The position numbers and the translations under genes are program-made. A stretch of 64,000 bases of DNA from Salipiger sp. H15 (GTDB lineage: Bacteria; Pseudomonadota; Alphaproteobacteria; Rhodobacterales; Rhodobacteraceae): contig NZ_CP123384.1 of NCBI RefSeq assembly GCF_040409955.1, positions 806,001 to 870,000 of the forward strand, written 5' to 3'. Positions 26,589 to 37,417 of this stretch are shown piece after piece (the first letter of the stretch is position 1; every line of letters starts with the position of its first letter). Below the pieces are notes generated by a model, which worked only from the letters and a program-made list of their open reading frames with translations, was not told the origin of the DNA and ran no database searches.

Positions 26589-27377
26589 TCAGTGCCCGAG
26601 AATCTGGCTCAGGAACAGTTTTGTCCGCTCGTGCTGCGGATTATTGAAGAATTCCTCAGGTTCATTTTGCTCAACGATTTGTCCGGCATCCATGAAAATG
26701 ACCCGATTCGCGACCTGCCGGGCGAATCCCATTTCATGGGTGACGCAAAGCATGGTCATTCCCTCCTCAGCGAGTTCGACCATGGTATCGAGCACTTCCT
26801 TGATCATCTCCGGGTCGAGCGCCGAGGTCGGTTCGTCAAAGAGCATGATCCGCGGCTTCATGCAGAGCGAGCGGGCGATGGCCACGCGCTGCTGCTGACC
26901 GCCCGAAAGCTGTCCCGGGTACTTGTGGGCCTGCTCGGGGATTTTCACCTTCTCGAGGAAGTGCATCGCCGTCTCTTCCGCCTGCTTCTTGGGGATCTTG
27001 CGAACCCAGATCGGCGCGAGCGTGCAGTTCTCGAGAATTGTGAGGTGCGGGAAGAGGTTGAAGTGCTGGAAGCACATGCCGACCTCGGAGCGGATCTTGT
27101 CGATGTTCTTCAGATCCGAGCTCAGCTCGATGCCGTCGACGACGATGCTGCCCGCCTGGTGTTCCTCGAGGCGGTTGATGCAGCGGATCATCGTCGACTT
27201 GCCCGAGCCCGAGGGCCCGGCGATGACGATCCGCTCGCCGCGGTAGACGGTCAGGTCGATGTCGCGCAGCACGTGGAAGGTCCCGTACCACTTGTTCATC
27301 TTCGTGATCTGGATGGCCACCTCGTCGGAGACCTTCATCTGGCTGCGATCGACTTCGCGTGTTGCAAGTTCAGACAT
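26589..27377 (-). CDS. aapP: General amino-acid ABC transporter ATPase
   Basis: The 262-aa ATP-hydrolysing subunit of an L-amino-acid importer. It has [14 protein letters not shown], Walker [10 protein letters not shown], signature [13 protein letters not shown] and Walker [15 protein letters not shown]. The start at 27377 is preceded by GGAG. It is the last gene of aapJ-aapQ-aapM-aapP, 11 bases after aapM. The orthologous Rhodobacter system is called BztD (glutamate, glutamine, aspartate, asparagine). Confidence 0.96.
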   Translation of the reverse strand: MSELATREVDRSQMKVSDEVAIQITKMNKWYGTFHVLRDIDLTVYRGERIVIAGPSGSGKSTMIRCINRLEEHQAGSIVVDGIELSSDLKNIDKIRSEVGMCFQHFNLFPHLTILENCTLAPIWVRKIPKKQAEETAMHFLEKVKIPEQAHKYPGQLSGGQQQRVAIARSLCMKPRIMLFDEPTSALDPEMIKEVLDTMVELAEEGMTMLCVTHEMGFARQVANRVIFMDAGQIVEQNEPEEFFNNPQHERTKLFLSQILGH

Positions 27378-27388
27378 TGGAGGTCTCC

Positions 27389-28705
27389 TTAGCGGTGCTC
27401 TCTGCGGAGCTTTTTCTCGAGGAAGAGCGAATAGCGGCCCATGCTGAAGCAGAAGATGAAGAAGCACAGGCCGATAAAGACGAAGAGTTCCCAGTAAATG
27501 CCGTTCCAATCGGTGGTCGCCCGGATCGAACTGGATAGGCCAATGGGATCGAGAAGGCCGATGAAGACGACCAGGGTGGTATCCTTGAAGAGGCCGATGA
27601 AGGTATTCACGATCCCCGGGATCGAGATCTTCAATGCCTGCGGCAGGATGACCAGCCGCATGGATTTCCAGTAATCCAGCCCCAGCGCGTCCGCGGCCTC
27701 GTACTGGCCCTTCGGCAGCGCGGCAAGACCGCCCCGCACCACCTCGGCGATATAGGCGGCCGAGAAGAGGGTCACCATGATGATGACGCGCAGCATCAGG
27801 TCGAAGTTGGTGCCCGGCGGCAGGAAGTAGTTCAGCAGCAGCGACGCGGTGAACAGCCAGACGATCAGCGGCACGCCGCGGATGATCTCGATGAAGGCAA
27901 CCGAGAACTTGTTGATGATGAACATGTCCGACTGCCGCCCCAGCGCCAGCAGGATGCCCAGCGGCAGCGACAGCACGATGCCCGACACGCCGATGATCGT
28001 CGCCAACAAGAAGCCGCCCATCTTCTGCGTCGCCACGGTCTGCAGCGACAGCGGCACCACCGAGGCCAGCGCCCCGGCGAGCGGGCCGCAGACGAAGAGC
28101 CAGTAGAGCACCGGCACGACGATCGCGAGGATCACCGCCAGCAGCGTGCCGAGCTTCGGCGCGGCGAAGGTCATGATCGCCCAGCCGATGGCGAAGCCGA
28201 GGATGGCCGCGATCGGACCCCAGAGCGAGCCGCCCCAGATCAGCCAGAAGATCGCGAAGGGCGCGATGGCCGAAACCCAGAGCACCTTGCGCGGCACCGA
28301 GCTGAACAGCACCGGCGCGACCGCCGTGAGGAAGATCAGGAAGGCGAGGATCGGCCGCCAGTAGAGCTCCCGGGGGAAGAAGCCGAAGACCAGCTGCGGC
28401 CAGCGTTCGGCCAGCACCGCCCAGCAGGCGACATTGGTGCCCTCGCCGTAGCGCTCGGCGATGATCTGGCGGCACTGCGTGAGGTTCGAGGCGTCCCAGA
28501 CCCCGCGCAGGGCCCAGGGCAGCAGGTGGCTCAGCACCGCGTAGATGACCCAGAGCGAGGCGAGGGTGAGCAGGATGTTGAGCCAGCTCGAGAACAGGTT
28601 GTCGCGGATCCACTTCACCGCGCCGACCTGGTTCAGCGGCGGCTCCTTCTGGTCGAGCATGGTGTCGCGGACATAGGCGACGGTCTGTGCATGGGTGTCG
28701 CTCAT
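27389..28705 (-). CDS. aapM: General amino-acid ABC transporter permease AapM
   Basis: A 438-aa inner-membrane permease. Hydrophobic helices occupy the N-terminal two-thirds, and the C-terminal binding-protein-dependent permease core has the EAA loop ([26 protein letters not shown]). The N-terminal extension with several extra helices is normal for AapM/BztC. It follows aapQ after one base, so the two permeases are translated together. Confidence 0.95.
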   Translation of the reverse strand: MSDTHAQTVAYVRDTMLDQKEPPLNQVGAVKWIRDNLFSSWLNILLTLASLWVIYAVLSHLLPWALRGVWDASNLTQCRQIIAERYGEGTNVACWAVLAERWPQLVFGFFPRELYWRPILAFLIFLTAVAPVLFSSVPRKVLWVSAIAPFAIFWLIWGGSLWGPIAAILGFAIGWAIMTFAAPKLGTLLAVILAIVVPVLYWLFVCGPLAGALASVVPLSLQTVATQKMGGFLLATIIGVSGIVLSLPLGILLALGRQSDMFIINKFSVAFIEIIRGVPLIVWLFTASLLLNYFLPPGTNFDLMLRVIIMVTLFSAAYIAEVVRGGLAALPKGQYEAADALGLDYWKSMRLVILPQALKISIPGIVNTFIGLFKDTTLVVFIGLLDPIGLSSSIRATTDWNGIYWELFVFIGLCFFIFCFSMGRYSLFLEKKLRREHR

Positions 28706-28706
28706 C

Positions 28707-30134
28707 TCACCGCTCCTTCAGCTTAACGGAGGAGTTGTAGACGTTCATCACGCCCGAGATCAGCAGGCTCAGCACCAGGTAGAACAGGCCCAGCAGCAGC
28801 ATGCCCTCGAGCTCGCGGCCGGTCTGGTTGATGGTGATGCCCCCGAGGGTCGAACGCACGTCCATGTAGCCCACCGCGATGGCGAGCGAGCTGTTCTTGG
28901 TGAGGTTGAGGAACTGCGAGATCAGCGGCGGGATGATCACCCGCAGCGCCTGCGGCAGGATCACGAGGTTCATCGTGGTGCCCGGACGCAGACCCAGCGC
29001 GTAGGCCGCCTCGGTCTGGCCCTTCGAGATGGCGAGGATGCCGCCGCGCACGATCTCGGCGATGAAGGCGCCGGTGTAGAGCGACAGCGCCAGCCACAGC
29101 GCGATCAGCGAGTTGCGCAGGTGCACGCCGCCGTCGAAGTTGAAGCCGCCGAGCTCGGGCTTGTCGAGCGAGGCGCCGAGCGCCACCAGCACCACGATCA
29201 GCGGCACGAGAATGGCGGCGATCTGCAGCGGCAGGGTCATCGGGCGTTTGCCCGTGGCCTCCTGGATATGCGCCGCGCGCTTGCCGAGGAGCTTGGCCCC
29301 GACGCTGCCCGCGACGAGCACCGCGAGGATCAGCAGCCAGTCCCAGCCGGAGGAGGAGGGAATGACCTCTCCGCCCTCGCCCGCGGCAGAGGTGCCGGAG
29401 CCGCCCGCGCCCGCGGTGGTGCCGTTCTGCCCGGCCTGGATCCCGGCGCCGCCGGTGGCAATGCGGCTCGCGCCATAGGTGCCGGCCATGTTGGTGCCCG
29501 GCGTCGCGGCGGCCGCGGGGGCGGGCGCCTCCGCTGCCGCCACCTCGTTGCCGCCCAGGGAGCGGCTGAAGACCACGTTGGGGATGTAGACGCCGCGGTT
29601 GGTGATCGCGACGCTTTCACCGAGCAGCATCGAGGGGCCGTCACCGCCCTTGAAATCGCGCGGTGCGGGCATGGATTCCGTCATCAGCGCGAAGATCAGC
29701 ACGATCCACAGCAGCAGCGGGACGTTGCGGAAGCCCTCGACGTAGACCGCCGCGAGACGCGAGACGATCCAGTTGTTCGACAGGCGCAGCACGCCCGCGA
29801 TCACGCCCAGCACCGTGGCGAGGGCGCAGCCCAGCACCGCCACGAGCAGCGTGTTGAGGATGCCCACCAGCGCCGCGCGGCCGTGGGTCATCTGGTTGTT
29901 GTACTCGATCAGCTGCTGGTTGATGTCATAGCCCGCGGGCTGCGACAGGAACCCGAAGTCGAAGTCCTTGCCCAGTGCCTCGAGGTTGTGGATCGTGTTG
30001 GAAATCAGCCACGACAGCAGCAGTCCGATAAGGACCATCGCGACGACCTGGATGGTCATCGAGCGATAGCGCGTGTCGAAGATAAGCTGACTCAGCCGGA
30101 AGCCCTGCTCCGGCGGGTCCGAGATGGTCGCCAT
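28707..30134 (-). CDS. aapQ: General amino-acid ABC transporter permease AapQ
   Basis: A 475-aa permease partner of AapM. The start MATISDPPEQGFRLSQLIFDTRYRS fits the family N terminus. The first permease segment RNVPLLLWIVLIFALM and the EAA loop FIAEIVRGGILAISKGQTEAAYALGL are intact. Between about residues 175 and 240, in what should be a periplasmic loop, lies an Ala/Gly/Thr-rich low-complexity stretch (AAEAPAPAAAATPG and GQNGTTAGAGGSGTSAAGEGG) that makes the protein longer than the usual ~400-430 aa. Confidence 0.94.
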   Translation of the reverse strand: MATISDPPEQGFRLSQLIFDTRYRSMTIQVVAMVLIGLLLSWLISNTIHNLEALGKDFDFGFLSQPAGYDINQQLIEYNNQMTHGRAALVGILNTLLVAVLGCALATVLGVIAGVLRLSNNWIVSRLAAVYVEGFRNVPLLLWIVLIFALMTESMPAPRDFKGGDGPSMLLGESVAITNRGVYIPNVVFSRSLGGNEVAAAEAPAPAAAATPGTNMAGTYGASRIATGGAGIQAGQNGTTAGAGGSGTSAAGEGGEVIPSSSGWDWLLILAVLVAGSVGAKLLGKRAAHIQEATGKRPMTLPLQIAAILVPLIVVLVALGASLDKPELGGFNFDGGVHLRNSLIALWLALSLYTGAFIAEIVRGGILAISKGQTEAAYALGLRPGTTMNLVILPQALRVIIPPLISQFLNLTKNSSLAIAVGYMDVRSTLGGITINQTGRELEGMLLLGLFYLVLSLLISGVMNVYNSSVKLKER

Positions 30135-30253
30135 AAATTTCTCCCCGGACGCTTCCGTCGGCTCTGGGGTCCGCGGCGGTTGATCCGCCGTCTGCCCTGA
30201 TCGGAAGCGCGCATTCGTTTTATGAAGGCGAAGTGGTCAAAGAAGGTGGAAAG

Positions 30254-30278
30254 GGGCGCAGGTCATCCCTGCGCCCCT
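30254..30278 (-). terminator. Hairpin between aapJ and aapQ (attenuator)
   Basis: GGGGCGCAGG (30254-30263) pairs with CCTGCGCCCC across a 5-base loop. On the minus strand it is followed by TTTCCACCTTCTTTG, a poor T-tract. It begins 14 bases after the aapJ stop. A leaky terminator or 3'-protecting hairpin here would give more binding protein than permease, as is usual in such operons. Confidence 0.7.
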
Positions 30279-30292
30279 CGCCTTGTCCGGTC

Positions 30293-31312
30293 TCAGCGGA
30301 AGGGCGGGCTGTAGAGCAGGCCGCCTTCGGTCCACTGCGCGTTCAGGCCGCGCGACAGGCCGATCGGGGTGGCTTCGCCGATGTTCTTCTCGAAGATCTC
30401 GCCGTAGTTGCCGCCCGCCATGATCGCGCGCTTGGCCCATTCGTTGTCGAGGCCGAGCATCGCGCCCAGTTCACCCTCGGTGCCGAGCAGGCGGTTGATC
30501 TCGGGGTTGTTCGTCGGGGCCGAGGACAGCTCCGCGATGTTGGCCGAGGTCACGCCGTATTCTTCGGCAGCGATCAGGGCGTTCAGGGTCCAGCGGGCGA
30601 TGTCGCCCCACTCGTTGTCGCCGTGGCGGACGAGCGGACCGAGCGGCTCCTTCGAGATGATTTCCGGCAGGATCACGTGATCCGACGGGTTCTCGAAGGT
30701 GGCGCGGGTGGCTGCGAGGCCCGAGGCGTCGGTGGTGTAGACGTCGCAGGCGCCGGCAAGGTACTGCTGCTGCGCTTCGGCGTTGGTCTCGATCGGAACC
30801 GGCTCGTAGCTGATGTTGTTGGCGCGGAAGAAGTCCGCGAGGTTCAGCTCGGTGGTGGTGCCGGTCTGGATGCAGACGGTGGCGCCATCGAGTTCCTTGG
30901 CCGAGGCGACGCCCAGCGACTTCGGTGCGATGAAGCCCTGGCCGTCGTAGTAGTTCACGCCGATGAATTCGAACTTCAGGTCGACGTCGCGCGAGAAGGT
31001 CCAGGTGGTGTTGCGGGCCAGAACGTCGATCTCACCCGATGCCAGCGCGGTGAAGCGGGTCTGGCCGGTGGTCTGGGTGAAGGCAACCTTCATCGGATCG
31101 CCGAGAACGGCGGCCGCGAGCGCGCGGCAGTACGCCACGTCGAAGCCCTGCCACACGTTGTTTGCATCAGGTGCCGAGAACCCGGCAAGACCCGTCGAGA
31201 CGCCGCACTTCAGCTCCCCGCGCGCCTTCACGTCGTCCAGGGTCGCGGCGCCGGCTGCACCGGCCGCGAGCGCGGCGACGGTCAGAGCGCCGAGAGTTAC
31301 GGTCTTTTTCAT
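30293..31312 (-). CDS. aapJ: Amino-acid ABC transporter binding protein
   Basis: The 339-aa periplasmic substrate-binding protein. A signal peptide (MKKTVTLGALTVAALAAGAAG) is followed by TLDDVKARGELKCGVSTGLAGFS, the family mature start with ligand-contact residues, and later TGQTRFTALASGEIDVLARNTTW. Broad L-amino-acid or Glu/Gln/Asp/Asn specificity is expected. First gene of the aap operon; its leader contains several hairpins. Confidence 0.95.
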   Translation of the reverse strand: MKKTVTLGALTVAALAAGAAGAATLDDVKARGELKCGVSTGLAGFSAPDANNVWQGFDVAYCRALAAAVLGDPMKVAFTQTTGQTRFTALASGEIDVLARNTTWTFSRDVDLKFEFIGVNYYDGQGFIAPKSLGVASAKELDGATVCIQTGTTTELNLADFFRANNISYEPVPIETNAEAQQQYLAGACDVYTTDASGLAATRATFENPSDHVILPEIISKEPLGPLVRHGDNEWGDIARWTLNALIAAEEYGVTSANIAELSSAPTNNPEINRLLGTEGELGAMLGLDNEWAKRAIMAGGNYGEIFEKNIGEATPIGLSRGLNAQWTEGGLLYSPPFR

Positions 31313-31331
31313 GTTAACCTCTTCCTGTTGT

Positions 31332-31407
31332 CCGGTTCCTCATGAACCGGTTCCTTGATCCTTGCTGGATCAGCTTGGTCAGCCAGGGGCTCCCTCCCTG
31401 TGCTGAC
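31332..31407 (-). promoter_or_regulatory. Hairpin-rich leader of aapJ
   Basis: Three perfect or near-perfect hairpins follow each other in the aapJ leader (minus strand): GTCAGC/GCTGAC with CAGGG/CCCTG (31378-31407), GATCC/GGATC (31357-31371) and CCGGTTC/GAACCGG (31332-31350). A TTGACC at 31435-31440 could be the -35 of a promoter starting near 31405, but the -10 is poor. A structured leader is visible; its role is unknown. Confidence 0.5.
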
Positions 31408-31509
31408 GGGAGTTTGGAAGCAAAGTTTTGGCGAGGTCAAGCCGGTGCAGCGCGAAAAAGGCATGCAAATGCCCAGATCTTACGCAGCGATCAGGGAAGA
31501 GGATTCAGT

Positions 31510-32223
31510 TTAGGCAGGCTGGCAGAGAGCGAAAAAACGATGCGCGTGCAGAAACGCCTGACGTTTGATTTCAGCCGCCTCGCGGGCTTCCTCGTCCTCG
31601 CCCCAGAGCTCTTCCTGGAAGGTCTCGTCGAGCCGGGACAGGGCCCAGAGTTCCTCGGCGGCGTGCTCCGTCCGGGTTGCCGCGAAGCCGAGGACCAGAG
31701 ATCCCGTCAGCGCCACGAGGTCATGGAAGGCCGCCAGCTCGAACGGGCTCAGCGCATGGGTGCGCTCGGACAGGATGCCCAGCGGTGCCCCGGGCTGCGG
31801 CGCATGCATGAGCCCGGTGCGCGGCTCGAGCCGCGCCCCCAGCTCGCGCGCCGCCCAGTCGAGCAGCGGGTCCCAGCGCGCGGTCTGGCGCGCGACCAGC
31901 TCGGCGGGGCTTGCCGCGCGGTAGCACAGCAGGTCGCTGTCGCCATACTCGGCCAGCATCTCGGCCACGTCCGCATGCTGCGGCGCGACCTTGTCGATGG
32001 CGCTGTTGGCGGTGCGGGTGAAGGGCATGGTGCGCGGGTCGATCTTTTCGTCCTGCGCGCGCCATTCTGCGGCCATGGCCTCGGCGATGGCGCGGCTCGG
32101 GACCACCAGCGGCACCTTGCCCGGGGTGCGCAGCGGGCGCCCGTCGAGATGCACGGTGAAACCTCCCTCGGCCTCTTCGACCGTGGCGTCCTTGTAGAAG
32201 CGGCGGGGGGCCCATTCGCTCAT
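31510..32223 (-). CDS. ATP12 family F1-ATPase assembly chaperone
   Basis: A 237-aa homologue of mitochondrial ATP12, which helps assemble the alpha subunit into F1 ATP synthase. The conserved stretch RRFYKDATVEEAEGGFTVHLDGRPLRTPGK is at the N terminus, followed by EWRAQDEKIDPRTMPFTRTANSAID and DLLCYRA. Found almost only in alphaproteobacteria and mitochondria. It overlaps the HAD gene by 4 bases (ATGA). Confidence 0.94.
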   Translation of the reverse strand: MSEWAPRRFYKDATVEEAEGGFTVHLDGRPLRTPGKVPLVVPSRAIAEAMAAEWRAQDEKIDPRTMPFTRTANSAIDKVAPQHADVAEMLAEYGDSDLLCYRAASPAELVARQTARWDPLLDWAARELGARLEPRTGLMHAPQPGAPLGILSERTHALSPFELAAFHDLVALTGSLVLGFAATRTEHAAEELWALSRLDETFQEELWGEDEEAREAAEIKRQAFLHAHRFFALCQPA

Positions 32224-32897
32224 GCGGCCTGGCTCCAGAGTTGCTCCAGCAGCGCCGGAAGCGCGCGGATGTCGTCGATGATGGTACGCGCGGAGGAAAG
32301 CCGCGCGCGCTCGTGATAGCCCCAGCTGACGCCGATCCCGTGGACCCCGGCCGAGGCGGCCATGTCCATGTCGTAGCTGGTATCGCCCAGCATGACGGCC
32401 TGGTGCGCGGACACCCCGGCCTCGGCCAGCGCCGCCTCGATCATCGAGGGGTGCGGCTTCGAGGGATGGTCGTCGGCGCATTGCTGGGTGACGAAGAGCT
32501 TGCGGATGCCGTGCGCGTCGACCAGCCGGTCGAGCCCGCGCCGCGACTTGCCCGTGGCGATGCCGAGCAGCCATTCGGGCCGGGCGTGCAGCGCGCCCAG
32601 CACCTCGCGCACATGCGGGTAGAGCGGCGAGCTCGCCTCGGTGCCGTTCTCGCTGCGCAGGCGCATGTAGCTCTGCTTGTAGCCCTCGACCATGGTGTCG
32701 ATCATGGCGGCGTCGACGCCGGGCGCAAGCCGCGCCACCGCCTGCGGCAGCGACAGGCCGACGATGCCGAGGATCTCCTCGCGGCTCGGGGCCTCCATGC
32801 CGACCCCGGCGAAGGCGCCGCGCATCGAGGCGAGAATATCCGCCTGGCTGTCGACCAGCGTGCCGTCGACGTCGAAGATGATCAGCTTGAGGTCCAT
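32220..32897 (-). CDS. HAD-IA phosphatase (phosphoglycolate-like)
   Basis: A 225-aa haloacid-dehalogenase-fold phosphatase. Motif I is IIFDVDGTLVDSQ (nucleophile and acid Asp), motif II a Thr in IATGKSRRG, and motif IV MLGDTSYDMDMA. The cap domain between residues 15 and 80 is of the C1 type seen in phosphoglycolate phosphatases. It overlaps the ATP12 gene and follows the RluA gene closely. Substrate not decided. Confidence 0.9.
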   Translation of the reverse strand: MDLKLIIFDVDGTLVDSQADILASMRGAFAGVGMEAPSREEILGIVGLSLPQAVARLAPGVDAAMIDTMVEGYKQSYMRLRSENGTEASSPLYPHVREVLGALHARPEWLLGIATGKSRRGLDRLVDAHGIRKLFVTQQCADDHPSKPHPSMIEAALAEAGVSAHQAVMLGDTSYDMDMAASAGVHGIGVSWGYHERARLSSARTIIDDIRALPALLEQLWSQAA

Positions 32898-32901
32898 GCG
32901 G

Positions 32902-33954
32902 TCAGTGCAGCTCTTCGAAGGGATCGTCGGCGGCGAGGTCCTCGGTCCAGCCGAAGGTCTCCCAGCTCTGCGCCATGTGCTCGGGCAGCGGCGCGGTGAT
33001 GGTCATCACCTTCTTGGTGACCGGGTGCAGGAAGGTCATCGAGCGCGCGTGCAGGTGCAGCTTCTTCGAGATGATGCCGCCAAGCTGCGCGCCCCAGCCA
33101 TCGCCGAGGTTCTCCTGCCCCGAGCCGCCGTACTTGCCGTCGCCGATGATCGGGTGGCCGATCTCGGCCATGTGCGCGCGCAGCTGGTGGGTGCGGCCGG
33201 TGACCGGCTCCATCGCCACCCAGCTCGCGCGCCCGGCAACGCGGTAGAGCGTGGCGTAGAGCGTGTGGGCGCGCTTGGCGCCCGGGGTGCTGTCGATGTC
33301 GCGCGGGTGGACGGCGCGCATCTTCTCGCCCTCGCCCGAGGCACCGTGGCCGCCCGCCTTGACCAGCCCGTACTTGATCTCGCCGAGGTAGGGCGTCGGC
33401 ACGCCGGCGACCAGGCCCCAGTAGATCTTGCGGGTTTCCTTGTGGCGGATCGCGGCGGTGAGCTGCGCTGCCATCTCGCGGGTGCGGGCCAGCAGCAGCA
33501 CGCCCGAGGTGTCCTTGTCGAGCCGGTGCACGAGCCGCGGCTTCTCCTCGTAGCCGAACATCAGCGCCTCGGAGAGCCCGTCGACGTGGCGGGTCTGCTT
33601 GGAGCCGCCCTGTGTCGGCATGCCCGGCGGCTTGTTCAGGGCGATGATGTGATCGTCCTTCCACAGCACGCAGGACTGCATCAGCTTGGTGTCGGCGTCC
33701 GAGACCTTGGACTTCGGCTGCGCCGCGAGCCGGGCCATCTCCTCGGGCTCGGGCAACGGCGGGATGCGGATCTGGTTGCCGACCTCGACGCGGGTCGAGG
33801 CCTTTGCGCGGCCGCCGTCGACGCGGATCTCGCCCTTGCGGCACATCTTCTCGATGCGGCCCTGCGGGACGTGCGGGAAATGCCGCTTCATCCAGCGGTC
33901 GAGACGCTGGTCGCCGTCGCCCGGCCCCACGGTGACTGTCTGAACGCGGCTCAT
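32902..33954 (-). CDS. RluA-family 23S rRNA pseudouridine synthase
   Basis: A 350-aa enzyme with an N-terminal S4 RNA-binding domain (DQRLDRWMKRHFPHVPQGRIEKM) and a catalytic domain. The nucleophilic Asp is in VHRLDKDTSGVLLLA, and RTHQLRAHMAEIGHPIIGD is the second family motif. It is closest to RluC/RluD-type large-subunit rRNA enzymes. It overlaps crcB by 4 bases. Confidence 0.93.
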   Translation of the reverse strand: MSRVQTVTVGPGDGDQRLDRWMKRHFPHVPQGRIEKMCRKGEIRVDGGRAKASTRVEVGNQIRIPPLPEPEEMARLAAQPKSKVSDADTKLMQSCVLWKDDHIIALNKPPGMPTQGGSKQTRHVDGLSEALMFGYEEKPRLVHRLDKDTSGVLLLARTREMAAQLTAAIRHKETRKIYWGLVAGVPTPYLGEIKYGLVKAGGHGASGEGEKMRAVHPRDIDSTPGAKRAHTLYATLYRVAGRASWVAMEPVTGRTHQLRAHMAEIGHPIIGDGKYGGSGQENLGDGWGAQLGGIISKKLHLHARSMTFLHPVTKKVMTITAPLPEHMAQSWETFGWTEDLAADDPFEELH

Positions 33955-34328
33955 GCGAAGAAACTCCGAGTGACCGACAGGCCCGCGAAGAGCGCCGCCA
34001 GCGAGACGGCCACCGAGACCGCCACATAGAGGCCCGCCTGCGCGACGTCGCCGCGCTCGTAGAGCGTCGCGAAGTCGAGCGAGAAGGCCGAGAAGGTGGT
34101 GAAGCCGCCCAGCACGCCGGTCATCAGGAACGGCGCGAGCCGGTTGCCCGAGGTGTTGGCGAGGATGACCACGAGGGCGCCCATGGCAAAGGAGCCGACG
34201 ATGTTCACCGTCAGCGTCCCCCAGGGGAATCCCTTTCCGAGCAGCCGCGACATGGCGAGGCCGGTCAGATAGCGCCCGCTGGCGCCAAGCGCTCCGCCGA
34301 GCGCGACTTGTAAAACCGTGAGGATCAT
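33951..34328 (-). CDS. crcB: Fluoride-specific ion channel CrcB
   Basis: A 125-aa four-helix Fluc channel that lets fluoride leave the cell. The family motifs GALGASGRYLTGL, TLTVNIVGSFAMG and GVLGGFTTFSAFSLD are present. It is the first gene of the crcB-rluA-HAD-ATP12 run. No fluoride riboswitch is recognisable in the 178 bases upstream. Confidence 0.95.
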   Translation of the reverse strand: MILTVLQVALGGALGASGRYLTGLAMSRLLGKGFPWGTLTVNIVGSFAMGALVVILANTSGNRLAPFLMTGVLGGFTTFSAFSLDFATLYERGDVAQAGLYVAVSVAVSLAALFAGLSVTRSFFA

Positions 34329-34440
34329 TTGCGGGACATGTGCGAGAGGGGGCGGATTGTCAAGATTTTCGGGGGTTCGGAGCCAAGGCGGGGGCGCAAG
34401 GCTGCCATGACCGGCGGTCAGGAGAGGTGCCGGCGGCGGT

Positions 34441-34491
34441 CCGGGGGCGCTGCCCCCGCCGCGGCTGCGCCGCGACTCCCCCGGGATATTT
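34441..34491. repeat. GC palindromic element between rarA and crcB
   Basis: GGGGGC-gct-GCCCCC (34443-34448 with 34452-34457), CGCGGC-tgc-GCCGCG (34460-34474) and an outer CCGGGGG/CCCCCGG (34441-34447 with 34478-34484) can form a compact cloverleaf or two alternative folds, followed by GATATTT. From memory, elements of this pattern ending in GGGATATTT are dispersed between genes in Rhodobacterales, where some act as terminators. Confidence 0.6.
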
Positions 34492-34506
34492 GCCCCATGT
34501 GGAAGC

Positions 34507-35826
34507 TCAGGCGTTCCGCTCGCGGCGCAGCTTCGCGAAATAGTCGAGACGCTTCTTCAGTTCGCGCTCGAAGCCGCGCTCTACCGGAACGTAGTAGCTG
34601 TCGCGGCCGATCTCCTCGGGGAAGTAGTCCTGCCCCGAAAAGCCGTCCTCGGCGTCGTGGTCGTAGGCGTAGCCGCTGCCGTAGCCCTGCTCCTTCATCA
34701 GCCGGGTCGGCGCGTTGAGGATGTGCTTGGGCGGGCGCAGCGAGCCGGTCTTCTTCGCCGCCGCCCGCGCCGCCTTGTAGGCGAGGTAGGTGGCGTTCGA
34801 TTTCGGCGCGAGCGCGAGGTAGACCAGCGCCTGCGCCAGCGCCAGCTCGCCCTCGGGCGAGCCGAGCCGCTCGTAGGTCTGCCAGGCCTGCAGGCAGAGC
34901 GCCTGCGCCTGCGGATCGGCGAGGCCGATGTCCTCGACCGACATGCGGGTGATGCGGCGGGCGAGGAAACGCGGGTCCTCCCCGGCCTCGAGCATCCGGG
35001 CGAACCAGTAGAGCGCCGCGTCCGGATCCGAGCCCCGCACCGATTTGTGCAGCGCCGAGATGAGGTTGTAGTGCCCGTCGCCGGACTTGTCGTATTGCGC
35101 GGCGCGGCGCATGAGCCGGGTCGAGAGCGCGTCGGTAGAGAGCGGGGCCTCGACGGTCCAGGCCATGATCTGCTCGATCAGGTTCAGCAGCGCCCTCCCG
35201 TCGCCGTCGGCCATCTCGAGCAACGCCGCGCGGGCGGCCTCATCGAGCGGCAGGGCGCGGCCCAGCTCCTGCTCGGCGCGCTGCACGAGGCGCTCGAGAT
35301 CGTCCGGGGAGAGGCGCTCCAGCACCAGCACCTGCGCGCGCGAGAGCAGCGCGGCGTTCAGCTCGAAGCTGGGGTTCTCCGTGGTGGCGCCGACGAGGAG
35401 GATCGTGCCGTCCTCCATGTGCGGCAGGAACCCGTCCTGCTGCGCCTTGTTGAAGCGGTGGATCTCGTCGACGAAGAGCAGCGTGCCCCGGCCGTTGCGG
35501 TGCCGGAGCTTCGCCGCCTCGAAGACCTTCCGCAGCTCCGGCACGCCGGTGAAGATGGCGCTGATCTGGACGAAATGGAGGTCCGTGGCATCCGCCAGCA
35601 GCCGCGCGATCGTGGTTTTGCCGACGCCGGGCGGGCCCCAAAAGACCAGGCTCGACAGCGCGCCCGAGGCGAGCATGACGCCAAGCGGCGCCTCGGGCCC
35701 GAGCAGCTGCTGCTGGCCGATCACCTCGCCGAGCGCCCTCGGGCGCAGCCGGTCCGCGAGCGGGCGCGGTCCGCTCCGCTCCGGCTCGGGGCCGCTGCCC
35801 GGGGTCTCGTCGAAGAGATCGGCCAT
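34507..35826 (-). CDS. rarA: Replication-associated recombination protein RarA
   Basis: A 439-aa AAA+ ATPase (RarA/MgsA/WRNIP1 family) that acts at stalled replication forks. Walker A is WGPPGVGKTT, Walker B FVDEIHRF, sensor 1 GATTENPSF, and the C-terminal tetramerisation region includes RRITRMSVEDIGLADP. It begins 13 bases after the protease gene, so they are probably co-transcribed. Confidence 0.96.
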   Translation of the reverse strand: MADLFDETPGSGPEPERSGPRPLADRLRPRALGEVIGQQQLLGPEAPLGVMLASGALSSLVFWGPPGVGKTTIARLLADATDLHFVQISAIFTGVPELRKVFEAAKLRHRNGRGTLLFVDEIHRFNKAQQDGFLPHMEDGTILLVGATTENPSFELNAALLSRAQVLVLERLSPDDLERLVQRAEQELGRALPLDEAARAALLEMADGDGRALLNLIEQIMAWTVEAPLSTDALSTRLMRRAAQYDKSGDGHYNLISALHKSVRGSDPDAALYWFARMLEAGEDPRFLARRITRMSVEDIGLADPQAQALCLQAWQTYERLGSPEGELALAQALVYLALAPKSNATYLAYKAARAAAKKTGSLRPPKHILNAPTRLMKEQGYGSGYAYDHDAEDGFSGQDYFPEEIGRDSYYVPVERGFERELKKRLDYFAKLRRERNA

Positions 35827-35839
35827 GCGCGGGTCCGGC

Positions 35840-37228
<1,389 letters not shown>

Positions 37229-37417
37229 TGTGCGGTCCTCCAGTACCTTTGGATATGTCGGGGCAAGGGCGCGATTGCAAGTCACGCCCCGGTGCGCATT
37301 CCGTGCGCTTTTCGTGCACGCCCCATGCACATCGCGCCGCCCCCTGCCGCCGCGGAGGCTGGAAAAGCGCCGCGGGCCGTGCCAGAAGCCGCCGCGTCAG
37401 ACATTGGAGTGCCTCTC

